The notes beneath the pieces were generated by a model. The model saw only the letters and a list, made by a program, of their open reading frames with translations. It did no database searches and had not been told where the DNA came from. Positions 52,881 to 63,568 of a stretch of 64,000 nt of DNA are shown piece by piece; positions within the stretch are counted from its first letter, which is position 1, and the number at the start of each line of letters is the position of its first letter. The stretch comes from Catonia carolina (taxonomy: Eukaryota; Arthropoda; Insecta; Hemiptera; Achilidae), in the NCBI GenBank assembly GCA_035578175.1, contig JAQMRL010000004.1, positions 75,369,901 to 75,433,900 on the forward strand, given 5' to 3'. Both the position numbers and the translations under genes were made by a program.

Positions 52881-53574
52881 AGTGGATGTAACGGACGGAC
52901 GGACAAAGGAAAATTATAGATGACTTTTTTTAAATTACCACAAATTATTTCAAATAAAAAATGAACAGTAAATTTTAATATAATATATTCAGTTAGAAAA
53001 AACTTGAAAATGCTTATAAAATACTTGTTTACAGTAATTTATTAATATACAGTTTTTATACCAACTTCGCGTGTTTTAATAAAACGAAAAAATTAACATA
53101 ATTATCTAACTAAAGTACTGTAGAGTATTACCGACCGTAAATCATTGCATATAAAAAGTTTTTACTTGACGAACAAAGCGAGAGTAAAGATTTTTCAGAC
53201 AAACTCACAAAATGAATTACAATTAGTAAACGTGATTTACCTTTTAGTAACTAGTTATTTATTTTATTAATAAATTCGTGACTTATCGTTTGCAATCGGA
53301 ATTTAGTAATATTATTTAATTTATTAACTTTCACATTCCGTCTTTTTGATAGGGTATTCCGCCGGAAAAATTAAGTAGCATTTACGTTACTGGTTTAATC
53401 AATCTATTTATTACGTTTAACAATAGTGCTTGTTTAGCACAGAATGAAGATTTAGTTTAAAAAAAAAAACTCCACGACTAAATGAATAGTATATTTCAGA
53501 AAGGTACCTCGGTCACTTTTACAAAGGCTTGTAAACAATTTACCTATTCATTGTTCAAGAGAGCTTATTATAGA
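52881..53574. other. No gene seen
   Basis: Begins with a (GGAC)n run at 52892-52905, then AT-rich; nothing recognised. Confidence 0.4.
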
Positions 53575-53584
53575 TTATTTTGCA

Positions 53585-53890
53585 GTTTTTTTGTAATCCG
53601 TAATATGTGTACTTCCAATCTGTTCAATTCAGAACGATAAGCGACCACATGAAATGAAGACGATGTTTATGACTTGTAAATGAGGTGTAGTCTTGTACAG
53701 ACGTAGGCCGACCATTCCTGAGAGAGTATGGTTAATTGAACCCCAACCGTTACAGTAAATTGGTAACCACTGTTTAGTATTCAAATCCATATAAAAGTAC
53801 AAGGATTTGAACCAGAAACCATCGTCTCAAAAATTAGCTGTTCAACAGCTGACTCAAGGCGACAACTTTACCTCTAGATTAACTGGTGGG
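53585..53890 (-). mobile_element. S3 tRNA-headed SINE, full length
   Basis: TSD TTATTTTGCA at 53575-53584 and 53891-53900. Some internal deletions near the B box. Confidence 0.92.
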
Positions 53891-54174
53891 TTATTTTGCA
53901 ATATTTTTTTTTAAATTAAAGTACACCAGGTCCGATGTTACTCTGTAACATACGAATACCTTCAAATACTGTAATTCTTTCTTAAATACACGATTCAAAT
54001 ATATTTTGTAAAAACTAGCTTTAACAAATTACCAACCGATTATTTTATTAACGCAACATTTTGTATCCCAAATAAGCTGAACTCAACTGTCAAGCTGTAT
54101 TCTCTTAGAAACAATGGGTAAATAACGGTACGAGCAATCGTTACGAATGATTGAGAATCAACTGGCATTTTTTT

Positions 54175-55545
54175 TTGTCATCAGTCTCTCGACTGGTTTG
54201 ATGCAGTTCTCCAACCTGTTCTATCTTGCGCAAGTCGTTTCATATCTACATACCTGTAACACCCTACATCTTTTCTAATTTGCTTTATATATTCTAATCT
54301 TTGCCTCCCTCTACAATTTACTCCCTCAATATTACCCTCCATTATTAATAGCCCAATACCTGGATGTCTTAGGATATGCCCCACTAGCCTATCCCTTCTT
54401 TTGGTAAGATGCTTCCATATACTTCTTTTTTCATCCACTCGCCTAGGAACCTCTAAATTACTTATTTTGTCCACCCACCTAATCTTTAACATTTTCCTAT
54501 AACACCACATTTCAAAAGCTTCTATCCTCTTCTTTTCTACAGCCCCTATCACCCACGTTTCACTTCCGTATAATGCTACACTCCAAACATAATGTATTAA
54601 GAAATTTTTCCTAATCTGTAAATCAATGTTTGTAGTCAGTTGGCCTAAGCTGCTTTTCATTTCAAAGGCTTTTCTGGCTTGAGCAATTCTACTCTTGATA
54701 TCACTTGTGCTTCTACCATCCTTTGTTATTTTACTCCCTAGATAGCAGAATTCCCCAACTTCCTGTATGTTTTCGTTGCCTACTTTTAAATTTCCCATCT
54801 CTTCTAAACCACTCTTGCTGCTGCACAACACTTTCGTTTTGTTCTTATTAATTTTCATGAAGTAATCCTTTCTCAAGATCTCATCCATTCCATTTAAGGC
54901 AGTCATGTCAAAGATACGGCCCGCGGGCCGCATCCGGCCCCCGGGCTGCATCAATACGGCCCGCGATCGCAATGTGTCACAGAAAGAAGAATCATGTTTT
55001 TTTTAGAGCTTTAAGACTTCACTCGATTCCTCTACGGAAGTTTTAAAATGCGCACACTACATTTATAAGTAATTTTAAGGGCAGCGCGTGCCTAGACAAG
55101 CGAGAGAGATAGACAGTAACCCCATCTCTACCTGATATCAATGAGCTTGTCAAAACAAGAGAAGTCAGGTATCTGGATCCTCGAGCTCAAAATAATTACC
55201 ATCTTTTATAACTTTGATATGATTTTTAAAAACCGTATATTATATACTGTACAATTAAATAAATAAAATGTTATAATAATTCAGTACATTTTTTGTTTTT
55301 TGAATCTGGCCCGCCTACACATTCTAAATTTAATATATGGCCCTCTTCAAAATTGAGTTTGACACCACTGATTTAAAACATCCTCTAGTTCTTTCTTTGT
55401 CTCGGCTAATACTACTATATCATCGGCGAATCTCAGCATTTTTATTGTTTCTCCTTGAATTTTTATTCCTGCGTCAAATTTCTCCTTCACTTCATTTATA
55501 TAATGCCTCTTCTATATACAAGTTACTGGCATAACAAGCATTAAC
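54175..55545 (-). pseudogene. LINE reverse transcriptase, split by hAT
   Basis: 5'-truncated. The upstream part (55371-55545, minus strand) encodes GETIKMLRFADDIVVLAET; FADD is the RT active-site motif. After the hAT insertion the frame continues GMDEILRKDYFMKINKNKTK, then GEFCYLGSKITKDGRSTSDI, HYVWSVALYGSETW, FEMWCYRKMLKIRWVDKISN and HILRHPGIGLLIMEG, ending at a stop at 54181. This is the thumb/C-terminal region of an RTE-like or related non-LTR element; the clade is uncertain. The 3' end abuts a T-run (A-tail on the minus strand). A second copy is at 31101. Confidence 0.88.
54900..55370. mobile_element. hAT-like MITE inside LINE
   Basis: 471 bp with imperfect inverted ends CAGTCATGTCAAAGAT and, opposite strand, CAGTGGTGTCAAACTC. 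8 bp flanks ATTTAAGG / ATTTAAAA agree at six positions. The LINE protein is continuous once the element is removed, which fixes the boundaries. GC-rich near the left end (GGCCCGCGGGCCGC). No transposase. Confidence 0.85.
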
Positions 55546-55672
55546 TATAGATGGGAGCTCACTTGATTGCTAGCGTAAGGAATTTGGGTGGAGGAAGATT
55601 GTTTGTACGATTCCCCTCCTCCTATAACCTAGTAGTAGAAATAATACCATTAGTACGCGCTATTCTAAAAAA

Positions 55673-56606
55673 TCTGGTGTGAAACACTCACACAACTTTC
55701 TCTTGCCAATGCAAATGATTAATAATAAACCTAACATTATTAATAAAATATTAGAAATAAACAAAAACTAACCTCAAAAATATAACTTTATTTTAATCAC
55801 GAGTGAATGACGCAAAATGACAAACGAACTCAGTTTGGCTTAAAAATACGGAAAATCACGCTTTCACGCTAAACTAGGCTCTGTAGAGAAAAATGCTCTA
55901 AACAAAAGTTGTAGATCTTTTAATTTTCTATAACTTTTATTATATACACTTTTGTCGTAAAATGCATACTAAGACCGAAATGTTAAAAAAATCGATTTTT
56001 CTCACGTTTTCGTGAGAAAAAAAACAGAAAATCGCAAATTACCGCTAAACTAAGCGTTATACAAAAAAATGTTTGAAAGAGAAGTTGTAGGTTTTTAAAT
56101 TCTCTACAACTTTTATTATATAAGTTTTTGCGCTAAAATTTATATTAAAGCCGTAATCTTAAAAAAACAACGTTTTTACGTGAAAACAGCCTCACCGAGA
56201 ATTTCAGCAAACATGGCGCCTACCCTATCTTGTAGAGAATAAAAAATTGAGTAAAATAGGCGATTTTTAAAAAAATCGTAGGACCAGTTTTTGAGAAAAT
56301 CGCAAAAAACTGAAAAATTATACGAATAAACTACTACTTCCGGTTGACCGATTTTGATGAAAATGTTCGTGTCGCGTCCGGTAGTGGTATGTAACTTAAG
56401 TTTCAAGTTTCAAGTTCGTACGATGTTCCATTCTTGAGATATTCTGTTCACACACACACACACACACAGACCAATCGCTAAAAACATGTTTTTTGGGTTC
56501 AGGGGGTCTGAAAACGTATAGATCCGGTGAAAACTCGATTTCGAAAAATCGACATGAAAACAATACTTTCCTTCCTATATATTCATATAGGCAAGAGAAA
56601 GTAAAA
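55673..56606 (+). mobile_element. H1 element, full length
   Basis: TCTGGTGTGAAACACTCACA to GGCAAGAGAAAGTAAAAAT. One of the best-preserved copies; (CA)n at 56449-56467. Confidence 0.9.
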
Positions 56607-56744
56607 ATATTTCTCACAAACCGTTCCGAATAACTACTGTAGTAGTGAAGTGCCTCCTTGCACTTCATCCCGCACTAGCAAACAAGTCAGCTCCCAGCTA
56701 TACATTCCTGATGGACGATTTTGAGCACCAAAGATGATTAAGGT

Positions 56745-57325
56745 AACCTTGAAGGGAATAAAATAGAGCAGGTCAATTCTTTTAGGTATCTTGGATCCCT
56801 AGTAATGGAAGATATGAGGTGTGCAAAGAGGTGAAGGTGAGGGTCTCAATGGCCAAGGAGGAATTTGGCAGGAAAAGACGGATTTTGTACGGTGGAATTA
56901 ATTTCGAATTGCAGAAAAGATCGGCGAAATGTTTTGTTTGGAGTGTGGCCACGTATGGAGTGGAGACGTGTACTTTGAGGGGGTAGAAGGCCCTGGAAAT
57001 GTAGATCTGGAGAAGGATGGAAGGAGTGAGTAATAGTGTGGTGCTTCGGTGAATGGGGGAGAAGAGGGGGCTGCTGGAGATGATGAGGTGGAGGAAACAC
57101 GGTCGGGTCACTGGTTGAGAAGGAAATGTCTGATTAAGACGTGTTGGAGGGACCAGTTAATGGAAGGAAAGCAAGAGGGCGCGAAAGTTACAAGATGCTT
57201 GATGATGTGAAACAAGGAAGAAGGTACGAGGAGGTGAAGAGGTTGGCACGAGAAAGGAAGAGATGGAGGACTGTGTATAGAGACCAACTGTGAAGCAGAA
57301 TATGAATGATGATGATGATGATGGA
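56745..57325 (+). pseudogene. LINE RT C-terminal pseudogene with (GAT)n tail
   Basis: Frames in succession read KIEQVNSFRYLGSLVMEDMR, CFVWSVATYGVETCTL and VKRLARERKRWRTVYRDQL plus stop, followed by (GAT)n. FRYLGS, W....YG.ETW and the basic tail are standard for insect RTE-type LINEs. Several frameshifts and stops. Confidence 0.8.
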
Positions 57326-57620
57326 CGAAGAGATGTAGGTAGGCCATGAAAAAGATGGGGTGTGAAAAATGATCAAGTCGGAGCGCCTAATCTTAATAAG
57401 ACAGGAAAGACCAAATATTACTTAAAATAGATAAATTTATAAAAAACTGAAGAACATTAGAGTTTTTCATTAGATTAAGTTAGATTAAGTTAAGTTAGTA
57501 AGAAATACATATCAAAGTGGACAAATGACAGAAAGAAAGCATTTTTGGAAGTGTAATGAAAAAGAAAAGAACACTCAAGGAGTAATTCATGCAATATTAT
57601 CGAGTCTTAAGTTGACTGAA

Positions 57621-58013
57621 TGCGCATAACAGGCAGGTGGAGTGTTAAAGTAATTTGCACTCGATCTGTTAGTTCCAGGGCTACAAAAAATAGTTCTGTT
57701 TCTTATCACATGGTTAGTTAATTATATGACTGAAGCGTTTCACAACAGAACAGGTACAGGTATAAAAGACACCTCTATTTCATTATGACACTGTTATCTC
57801 TTTTGAGAGTAACGAATCTCATCATTATACACCCAGAACCTGTGGTAATGAAGTGAAGGTGTCATTTACAAGGTGGAAAATAAATGATTTTCAAAGGGCC
57901 TGTCATGCTAATAAGCATAATTTACGCTGAGTGAGGAAAACAATTGTAAACCACCTCACTCCTCGTTTTACTTAGTAAAGCCTCTAGAGATTCAAACTAG
58001 CCTAAATAACAAT
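57621..58013 (+). mobile_element. S1 element, diverged subfamily, with TSD
   Basis: TSD TTGACTGAA at 57612-57620 and 58014-58022. Many substitutions; 3' end shortened (ACTAGCCTAAATAACAA). Confidence 0.9.
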
Positions 58014-58112
58014 TTGACTGAAATAATAATACATTAAAACTTCGAACTATTTATGCATGTAAAAATTACGGACTTAAGAATTTTGTTTCAATAACAAATT
58101 ATGTTGCAAATC

Positions 58113-58342
58113 TTTCTTTTTTTGGTTTTAACGTCCGACTGTTCTGCAGTTACCGCTAATGCAGATGGTGAAGGATGCAATGATTTTTTTGTAACGTGTG
58201 AAAATATGCCGTGCCTGAATGGGATTCAAACCCAAGACCGCATGATGAGATTTTTTTTTTTAAGGGCGAACAACCAGGACGGTTTTCATCGCCCGTCGCA
58301 TGATGAGAGGCGAGCACGTTACCAACTACGCCAATGCGACCG
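58113..58342 (-). mobile_element. S2 SINE, tail type 2, with nested insertion
   Basis: TSD GCAAATC at 58106-58112 and 58343-58349. The body is split at the tRNA head by a 46 bp insert. Confidence 0.9.
58251..58296 (-). mobile_element. 46 bp retroinsertion with 12 bp TSD
   Basis: T-run followed by AAGGGCGAACAACCAGGACG, then GTTTTCATCGCCCGT. On the minus strand it is a short GGGCGATGAAAACC..GGGCGAAC-like piece with an A-tail. Flanked by CGCATGATGAGA at 58239-58250 and 58297-58308. A severely 5'-truncated retrocopy of an unknown source. Confidence 0.8.
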
Positions 58343-58349
58343 GCAAATC

Positions 58350-58935
58350 AGTCAACTCTGTAAATCAAATCAAATCAAATATGTCGCAAATCAATCAACC
58401 TCAAGTTATATTAAACAGGTACTAATTAAAACCGAAACTTAACTAACTAGACGCGACACGTTGGCTCCGTTTATAAGTGCGTACAGCATAGAACTTTTAA
58501 CTTAGGGTTTTAACCACCCTTTTCTAAATTCAGTGACGACAATATCTTTTATACACATAGTATGGTGGTAGTGTTTGTATCCTAAGTAGAACCAAGCGTT
58601 TTCCCTTCAACCCTTTTTATATCACAGCTTTACGTTTTGCTTTTACATAATTTCTGTTCTCAATTGACTTACAAATGAAGTGACTCGACTCCCCAACCGA
58701 AATGCTACAACAATAGTCGTCGTTTTATTTGTATATTTTCTTAGTAATTCTTTCTGTTCTCTATTCCATTATCATTTATTTATTTTCTGACATGTTTTTC
58801 TTAGGTACGTTTACTAATTTTCATTTTATTTATTGTTTCATCACCGTATTAAAAAGTAGTTATATTATTTTGTTCAATTCGTTAAACGGTCATTCTCATA
58901 AATATGTAATTTTTAAATTTTCAAAAAACTAAATT
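58350..58935. other. No gene seen
   Basis: AT-rich with an AAATCAAATCAAATCAAAT run near 58361-58380. Confidence 0.4.
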
Positions 58936-58937
58936 AA

Positions 58938-59264
58938 CCCACCGGGTTCGTCTAGAGGTAAAATCGTCGCCAAAATCAGCTGTTTCACAACTGATTTCGG
59001 AGACGAAGGTTCCTGGTTGAAATCCTAGTAAAGGTAGTTACTTTTATACGGATTTGAATACTAGACAGTGGTTACCGGTGTGCTTTGATAGTTGGGGTTT
59101 AATTAACCATACTCTCTCAGGAATGGTCGGCCTGGGTATGTACAAGACTACACCTCATTTACACGTCAAACACATCATCTTCATCTCATTAGGTCATTGG
59201 GTTGCTTATTGTTCTGAATTGAACAGATTGCAATGTACACAAATTAGGAGTAAAAAATAAAAAA
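58938..59264 (+). mobile_element. S3 tRNA-headed SINE, full length
   Basis: Head CCCACCGGGTTCGTCTAGAG to A-rich tail. Flanks AACTAAATTAA / AACTAAAATAA are a probable imperfect TSD. Confidence 0.9.
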
Positions 59265-59319
59265 ATAACTAAAATAAAATTGACTTGGTACCAACAATGT
59301 AATACATCTTCTACTAGCG

Positions 59320-59993
59320 CAGGGGTTCTCAACCTGGGGGGGGGGGGCGCGTAGAAGATTTTCAAGAGAGGCGTCATCGTATTAGAATAGAAAAAAGCTA
59401 TGATTAACCCAGGTTAGGTCCTGCCTTTATATTTAAAACACCGTTTTTTTTTCGAATAGCTCTTTAACGAGAGCACGCTAAATCAATATTTGGGGTGTTT
59501 CTTCATGTCCTACGCTGCTCCATTCTCTTCCTCACCCACACCTCCCTCATCCTTCTCGATCTGTCCATCCTCAGCTGGTCCATATTGTGAGGTTCACACC
59601 TCCTCCTCTCACTTTCCTCCCTAAAGGTCACTCTCTCAACTTTACCCCGAAAAACCTCTCTATTGCATATATCTTCTGTGGTAATCCTGTTATAGTTTGA
59701 AGATTTCGTAAAAAATTATATTTTAAGTTTTTTAGTTCTATGATTTGACTGTATGTTCAAAAATGTATTGAAGGTAGTATTAAACATTTTGTAAAAAGTT
59801 ATCAAATATTTAATTGTATTACCTGCAAGTCTAACCTTTATCCCATCCCTAAACTCCCTGTAGTTACAAACTGAAAATCTACTAAGTAGGCCTACTTGTG
59901 TTGACCATATAAGGGGGTAATAGTACAGGGGAGGCGTGACGAAAAGTCAGTCTACTAAGAGAGGCACAGAGCCTGAAAGGTTGAGAACCCCTG
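59320..59993. mobile_element. hAT element with perfect 8 bp TSD
   Basis: Inverted ends CAGGGGTTCTCAACCT at the left and CAGGGGTTCTCAACCT on the opposite strand at the right (16 bp). TSD TACTAGCG at 59312-59319 and 59994-60001. 674 bp, no transposase recognised. A G-run (59335-59347) follows the left TIR. Confidence 0.93.
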
Positions 59994-60102
59994 TACTAGC
60001 GGATCGAAGAGATGATTAAAATGTAGTATTGATAAATCAATAATTATTGGATAAACTATGTTCCCCAATTTTTTGTGTATTATCCATGTATTAACGTTGT
60101 AA

Positions 60103-60497
60103 TCTGCCTATAACAGATACAGGTGGAGTGTCAAATTATTTACACTCAATCTGTTCGTTGCAGAGCTAAAATAAATAGTTCTGTTTCTTATCACATAGTC
60201 AACCAATTAAATGACTGAATCATTTAAGAACAGAAGAAATAGAGGTGTAAAAGACACTAATCAGAGTTATATCCTCTGAAAGTAATGAATTTCATTATAC
60301 AGCCACACGCTGTGGTGAATGAAGTAAAGGTGTCATTTGCAGAGTGGAAAATATGTGATTTTCAGAGGGCCTAGGATGCTCATAACCGTACTTTTCCATT
60401 CAGTGAGGAAGGCACTGGTAAACCACCACACTCCTCGTTTTACTTAGTAAAACCTCTACATGTTCAAACCAACCTTTCGGGTGATGACCTAAACAAC
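60103..60497 (+). mobile_element. S1 SINE-like element, full length
   Basis: TSD AACGTTGTAA at 60093-60102 and 60498-60507. Confidence 0.94.
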
Positions 60498-60507
60498 AAC
60501 GTTGTAA

Positions 60508-61366
60508 AGTATGCTACAAGTTCCCGAAAACAAAACAAAAAATTGAAAAATCCATTAAAAACAAAGAACTACCAATTCTATAAAATTAAGTGTAACAAAG
60601 TGTAATATCTTTCAACTAAGCGAATCAGATTTTTACAATTAATTAATGATTAATTAAACTTAACCATTCAATTAGATCATAATTTATTTTAACATCATCA
60701 TCATTATAAGGTGTAAAAAATGAAAAGAAAAAATAATCAGTTTCTTGAGTACAATGTTTGATAAGTAAAGGGGAGACTTTAATATTTTCCTTTCTTTAAC
60801 AATATTTAATTGAGAAATTATTTTGCACGTTCCGCTTAACTGATCTGTCTTATAACATCACGAAGCGGTTTCAATAATTGTACAAACCGCTTACTGTAAA
60901 AACATAAACACCAATAATAAATGTTTAAATAGGTACACGAAAGAAAAAATAAACAAGTACCTATTTAACTTATTTATTAATTTGTAAAAAATAATCTTTA
61001 ACTAATTTATTTATTTACCTTCAGTTAACAAGAAATAAATAAATTTATTATAAAGTATTTTCATGAGAGAAAAAACACATTGATATATTAAAGATCATAC
61101 TTTTAAAAAAATTCTCAGTACAAAATTTAAATGACGTATAAAGTAATCTCGACCATAAAATTTTTACTACGTTTTTTCAGGCCATCCTTTTCTTAACTTT
61201 CATCCTTTCATTTCTGGGAAATAAATAAAATAAATATTTATCAGAAAAATACTTTACCTTCTGAATAAATCAGATTTATCAATCTTAAAAGGATAGGATT
61301 TAAATTGAGTAATTTCAATATATTTTATTTATTACATTTTTTGAAATAAGTATAAAAATTTTTTAT
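60508..61366. other. AT-rich sequence, no gene seen
   Basis: Strongly AT-rich; nothing recognised. Confidence 0.45.
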
Positions 61367-61433
61367 GTAAAACACTAACGCGACTTTCTCTTGTCAATGT
61401 AAATAATTCAACCTATCTTCGACATAACATATA
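61367..61433 (+). repeat. H1 5' fragment beside HL copy 2
   Basis: TATGTAAAACACTAACGCGA, CTTTCTCTTGTCAATGTAAA. An H1-like piece also follows HL (62570-62650: GAGAAAAAAGTGCTTGAAA, CTACAACTTT), so HL copy 2 seems to sit in a decayed H1 as copy 1 does. Confidence 0.55.
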
Positions 61434-61614
61434 TATCACCGCCACCCTTTCTAATTTATCATTTACTGTGTTGCCGGCCGTCAATACTGGCCCTTGTCGG
61501 CGCGGCAGGCCCATTTGGCGGCGTACCGACAAACCTTTCGGTTGCGTACCGACAGAGGGCTTTGTTGCCAAGGCCGAGTGAGTAACCACTCTCTACCACA
61601 GCGCTCTCGGTAAT

Positions 61615-61623
61615 TATATAAAG
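61615..61623 (+). promoter_or_regulatory. TATA box of HL copy 2
   Basis: TATATAAAG, 95 bp before the ATG at 61710, preceded by CAGCGCTCTCGG. Copy 1 has the same arrangement at 93 bp. Confidence 0.6.
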
Positions 61624-61709
61624 AGCGCTCCACGGAGCAAAGAGATTCGAATCCGATCAAAACACAGAGAGATTCAATTCCGATCCAGACAGCAGACAAG
61701 ACATCCACT

Positions 61710-61895
61710 ATGGCACACGGCTACAAGACTCCAGCGAAGACTAATCGACGACCCCGCAAGAGAGAAGATGATGCTTCCGCTCGCAGACCCGTCGACCGGA
61801 CCGTCATCGCCTGCCAGCGGTCCCTCGACCGAGCCTCACGCCCACCGGTTCCGACGAAGCAGCCATCGACGCACTACTACGAGGGAAGAAGATGA
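61710..61895 (+). CDS. Hypothetical basic 61-aa ORF of HL copy 2
   Basis: Starts MAHGYKTPAKTNRRPRKRED and ends HYYEGRR before a TGA at the LINE junction, so its original end is unknown. Arg/Lys-rich, with an N-terminus reminiscent in composition of histone tails, but no histone fold is encoded and I would not call it a histone. Start chosen from ATG spacing to the TATA box. Copy 1 lacks this exact ATG. Confidence 0.35.
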   Translation: MAHGYKTPAKTNRRPRKREDDASARRPVDRTVIACQRSLDRASRPPVPTKQPSTHYYEGRR

Positions 61896-62407
61896 TGGGG
61901 TAATTCTAGCATGGGTAATATGAATAGAGTTTTTAAAATTCAAAAGAAAGCTATTAGGTGTATGGTGGGAGCTAACCAGCTAACCTCATCCACACCACTA
62001 TTTAAGGAGCTTAAATTCCTTACAGTTCCCTCTCTGTACATTTTTGAGGTGATTATGTATGTTAGGCAAAATAATTTTATGCAGAATTTCAATGTTCACA
62101 ATCATAACACGAGAAACAGAAATGATTATTATGTGGCTAATCACTCCACAAAATTGTTTGAACAAAAACCTACTTATGCAGGGAGAAAATTCACGAATAA
62201 ATTACCCCAATTTTTAAAATGTTGTGAGGATTTAAATTTCTTTAAAAGGAATCTGAAAAATTACTTGATTGGTGAAACTTTTTATAGCGTACAAGAATTT
62301 CTTTCTTGATAGTAGTGATACATTGTGTGATTCTTATATTATATTTCAGGTGTTATAGCTGACATGTCCTATACTCCTCCTGGAGTCTCCAGGGCGCAAA
62401 AAAAAAA
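61892..62407 (+). pseudogene. 5'-truncated LINE inserted in HL
   Basis: The frame reads WGNSSMGNMNRVFKIQKKAI, then PLFKELKFLTVPSLYIFEVI, NHNTRNRNDYY and a stop at 62309. W.NSS..N.VF.LQKKAIR and PLF..L..LT.P..YI.E are conserved in the C-terminal region of Jockey/CR1-type LINE proteins. A 3' UTR of ~85 bp ends in an A-run at 62398-62407. The insertion lies inside HL. TSD not clear. Confidence 0.8.
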
Positions 62408-62504
62408 TGTCTCCGCTGGACGACGACACGCCGTGTCACCCAGCTCCTCGACCGCCACGACAACTACGACCGACGCTCCCCATCAAGACGACCACCGCTT
62501 AAAC

Positions 62505-62520
62505 GGCCCTTTTCAGGGCC
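62505..62520 (+). terminator. Histone-type 3' stem-loop in HL copy 2
   Basis: GGCCCTTTTCAGGGCC: six perfect pairs and a TTTC loop, preceded by AAAC and followed by ACCA and a purine-rich AACAGAAAAGG. This fits the metazoan replication-dependent histone mRNA 3' signal (GGYYCTTTTCAGRRCC, ACCA, then purine-rich downstream element). Confidence 0.7.
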
Positions 62521-62654
62521 ACCAAACAGAAAAGGTTTGCCACTTAATGTCGCCATCCGGTGACAATGGTTTTGAGAAAAAAGTGCTTGAAAGTGCTTGA
62601 AACAATATTTGTACGTTTTTTAATTTTCTACAACTTTAATTTTTTTTTGTCTTT

Positions 62655-63029
62655 TATGACCACAGTGGATCACTTTAGTTAAATTTAGAAAGCTTCTTCC
62701 TTTTCATATTCTTTATTTTGATGTTCTACCAGTATGCCTTCATTCTAACTGATCTTGCTTGTCGAACTTCCTCTGAAACGACCGGTTTCTTCCTGCTTGG
62801 GTTTGTTCTTCCATCTGATTTTGTTTCAAAACTACTTTCCTTATTTCTTAAGATTTTTAATATTTCTGTTTCGTTTTCTAAACCATCGAAAGTAAATCGA
62901 AGTTTGATTATGTCTTCTTTGACATTTCGGATCCATTTAATCATACATATTATATATAACTTAATTATATACAACTTTAATTTTATATATTACAGATACA
63001 CTTTCTCCCTAATATATATATTAGGAAAG
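62655..63029 (-). other. Unclassified, weakly coding-like on minus strand
   Basis: The minus-strand frame at 62726-62974 has KWIRNVKEDIIKLRFTFDGL and SRKKPVVSEEVRQARSVRMK then AYW. It looks like a spaced basic motif from a transposon protein, but I cannot assign a family. Confidence 0.3.
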
Positions 63030-63290
63030 ACAACCCAAAATTGACCGATCTTGATAAAAATCTTCGAGTCGGGTCCCCCTTTGGTACGTAATTTAAGTAC
63101 CAAGCTTTAAACTTTTTACACTGTTCCGTTTTTGATATGTTTTGTTCACATAGACCAATAATTAAAATAATTTCTTTAGTCCAGCACACCTGAAGAAAAC
63201 TTGTATTTCGGTGAAAATTCGATTTAGAAAATCGACATGAAAATAATACTTTTTTCCCAACATGTTCATATAAGATGAAAGAAAGTAAAC
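63030..63290 (+). repeat. H1 3' fragment, diverged
   Basis: AAAATTGACCGATCTTGATA to ATGAAAGAAAGTAAA. No (CA)n tract. Confidence 0.75.
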
Positions 63291-63568
63291 ATTAACAACT
63301 TCAAAACAATGAAACTGGAAAATTATTATTAAGTTCAAATCCACCGTTCCTTAAACCAACATTTCTCAGTCACTAATTACGAAATTGACGCAACTTTAAA
63401 TAAACTAAAAAAATAATTAATATAAAAACAACTTAGGCACATATATAATTAACATACAATTGCAAACATAACTCAACAAACAAATGAAATAAGTAGTACA
63501 CACAAAAAACAAAATAAAAAAACATTGAAATCTCATATCTGTGACAAGGCCGTTAACATTTAGAAAAA

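Larger units (their letters stand above)
61434..62565 (+). mobile_element. HL element copy 2, split by LINE
   Basis: Starts TATCACCGCCACCCTTTCTA and ends GTCGCCATCCGGTGACA, so TRTCACCG..CGGTGACA pair as short inverted ends. The first ~180 bp (GTGTTGCCGGCCGTCAATAC, ACAAACCTTTCGG, GAGGGCTTTGTTGCCAAGGC) match copy 1, as do the last ~60 bp from the stem-loop onward. Without the LINE it is ~615 bp, close to copy 1 (639 bp). GC-rich relative to flanks. Confidence 0.72.

Noticed and set aside
54181..54972. 263-codon intact reverse transcriptase gene
   Set aside because: The first ~25 codons are hAT sequence; the LINE is truncated and lacks the N-terminal endonuclease and most of the RT.
56782..57376. 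Minus-strand frames of 60-110 codons rich in His/Pro/Ser
   Set aside because: They are antisense to a LINE pseudogene whose plus-strand residues match known RT motifs.
61710..61895. Histone H1 or H3 gene
   Set aside because: Basic composition and a histone-type stem-loop are present, but no histone-fold or winged-helix sequence is encoded.
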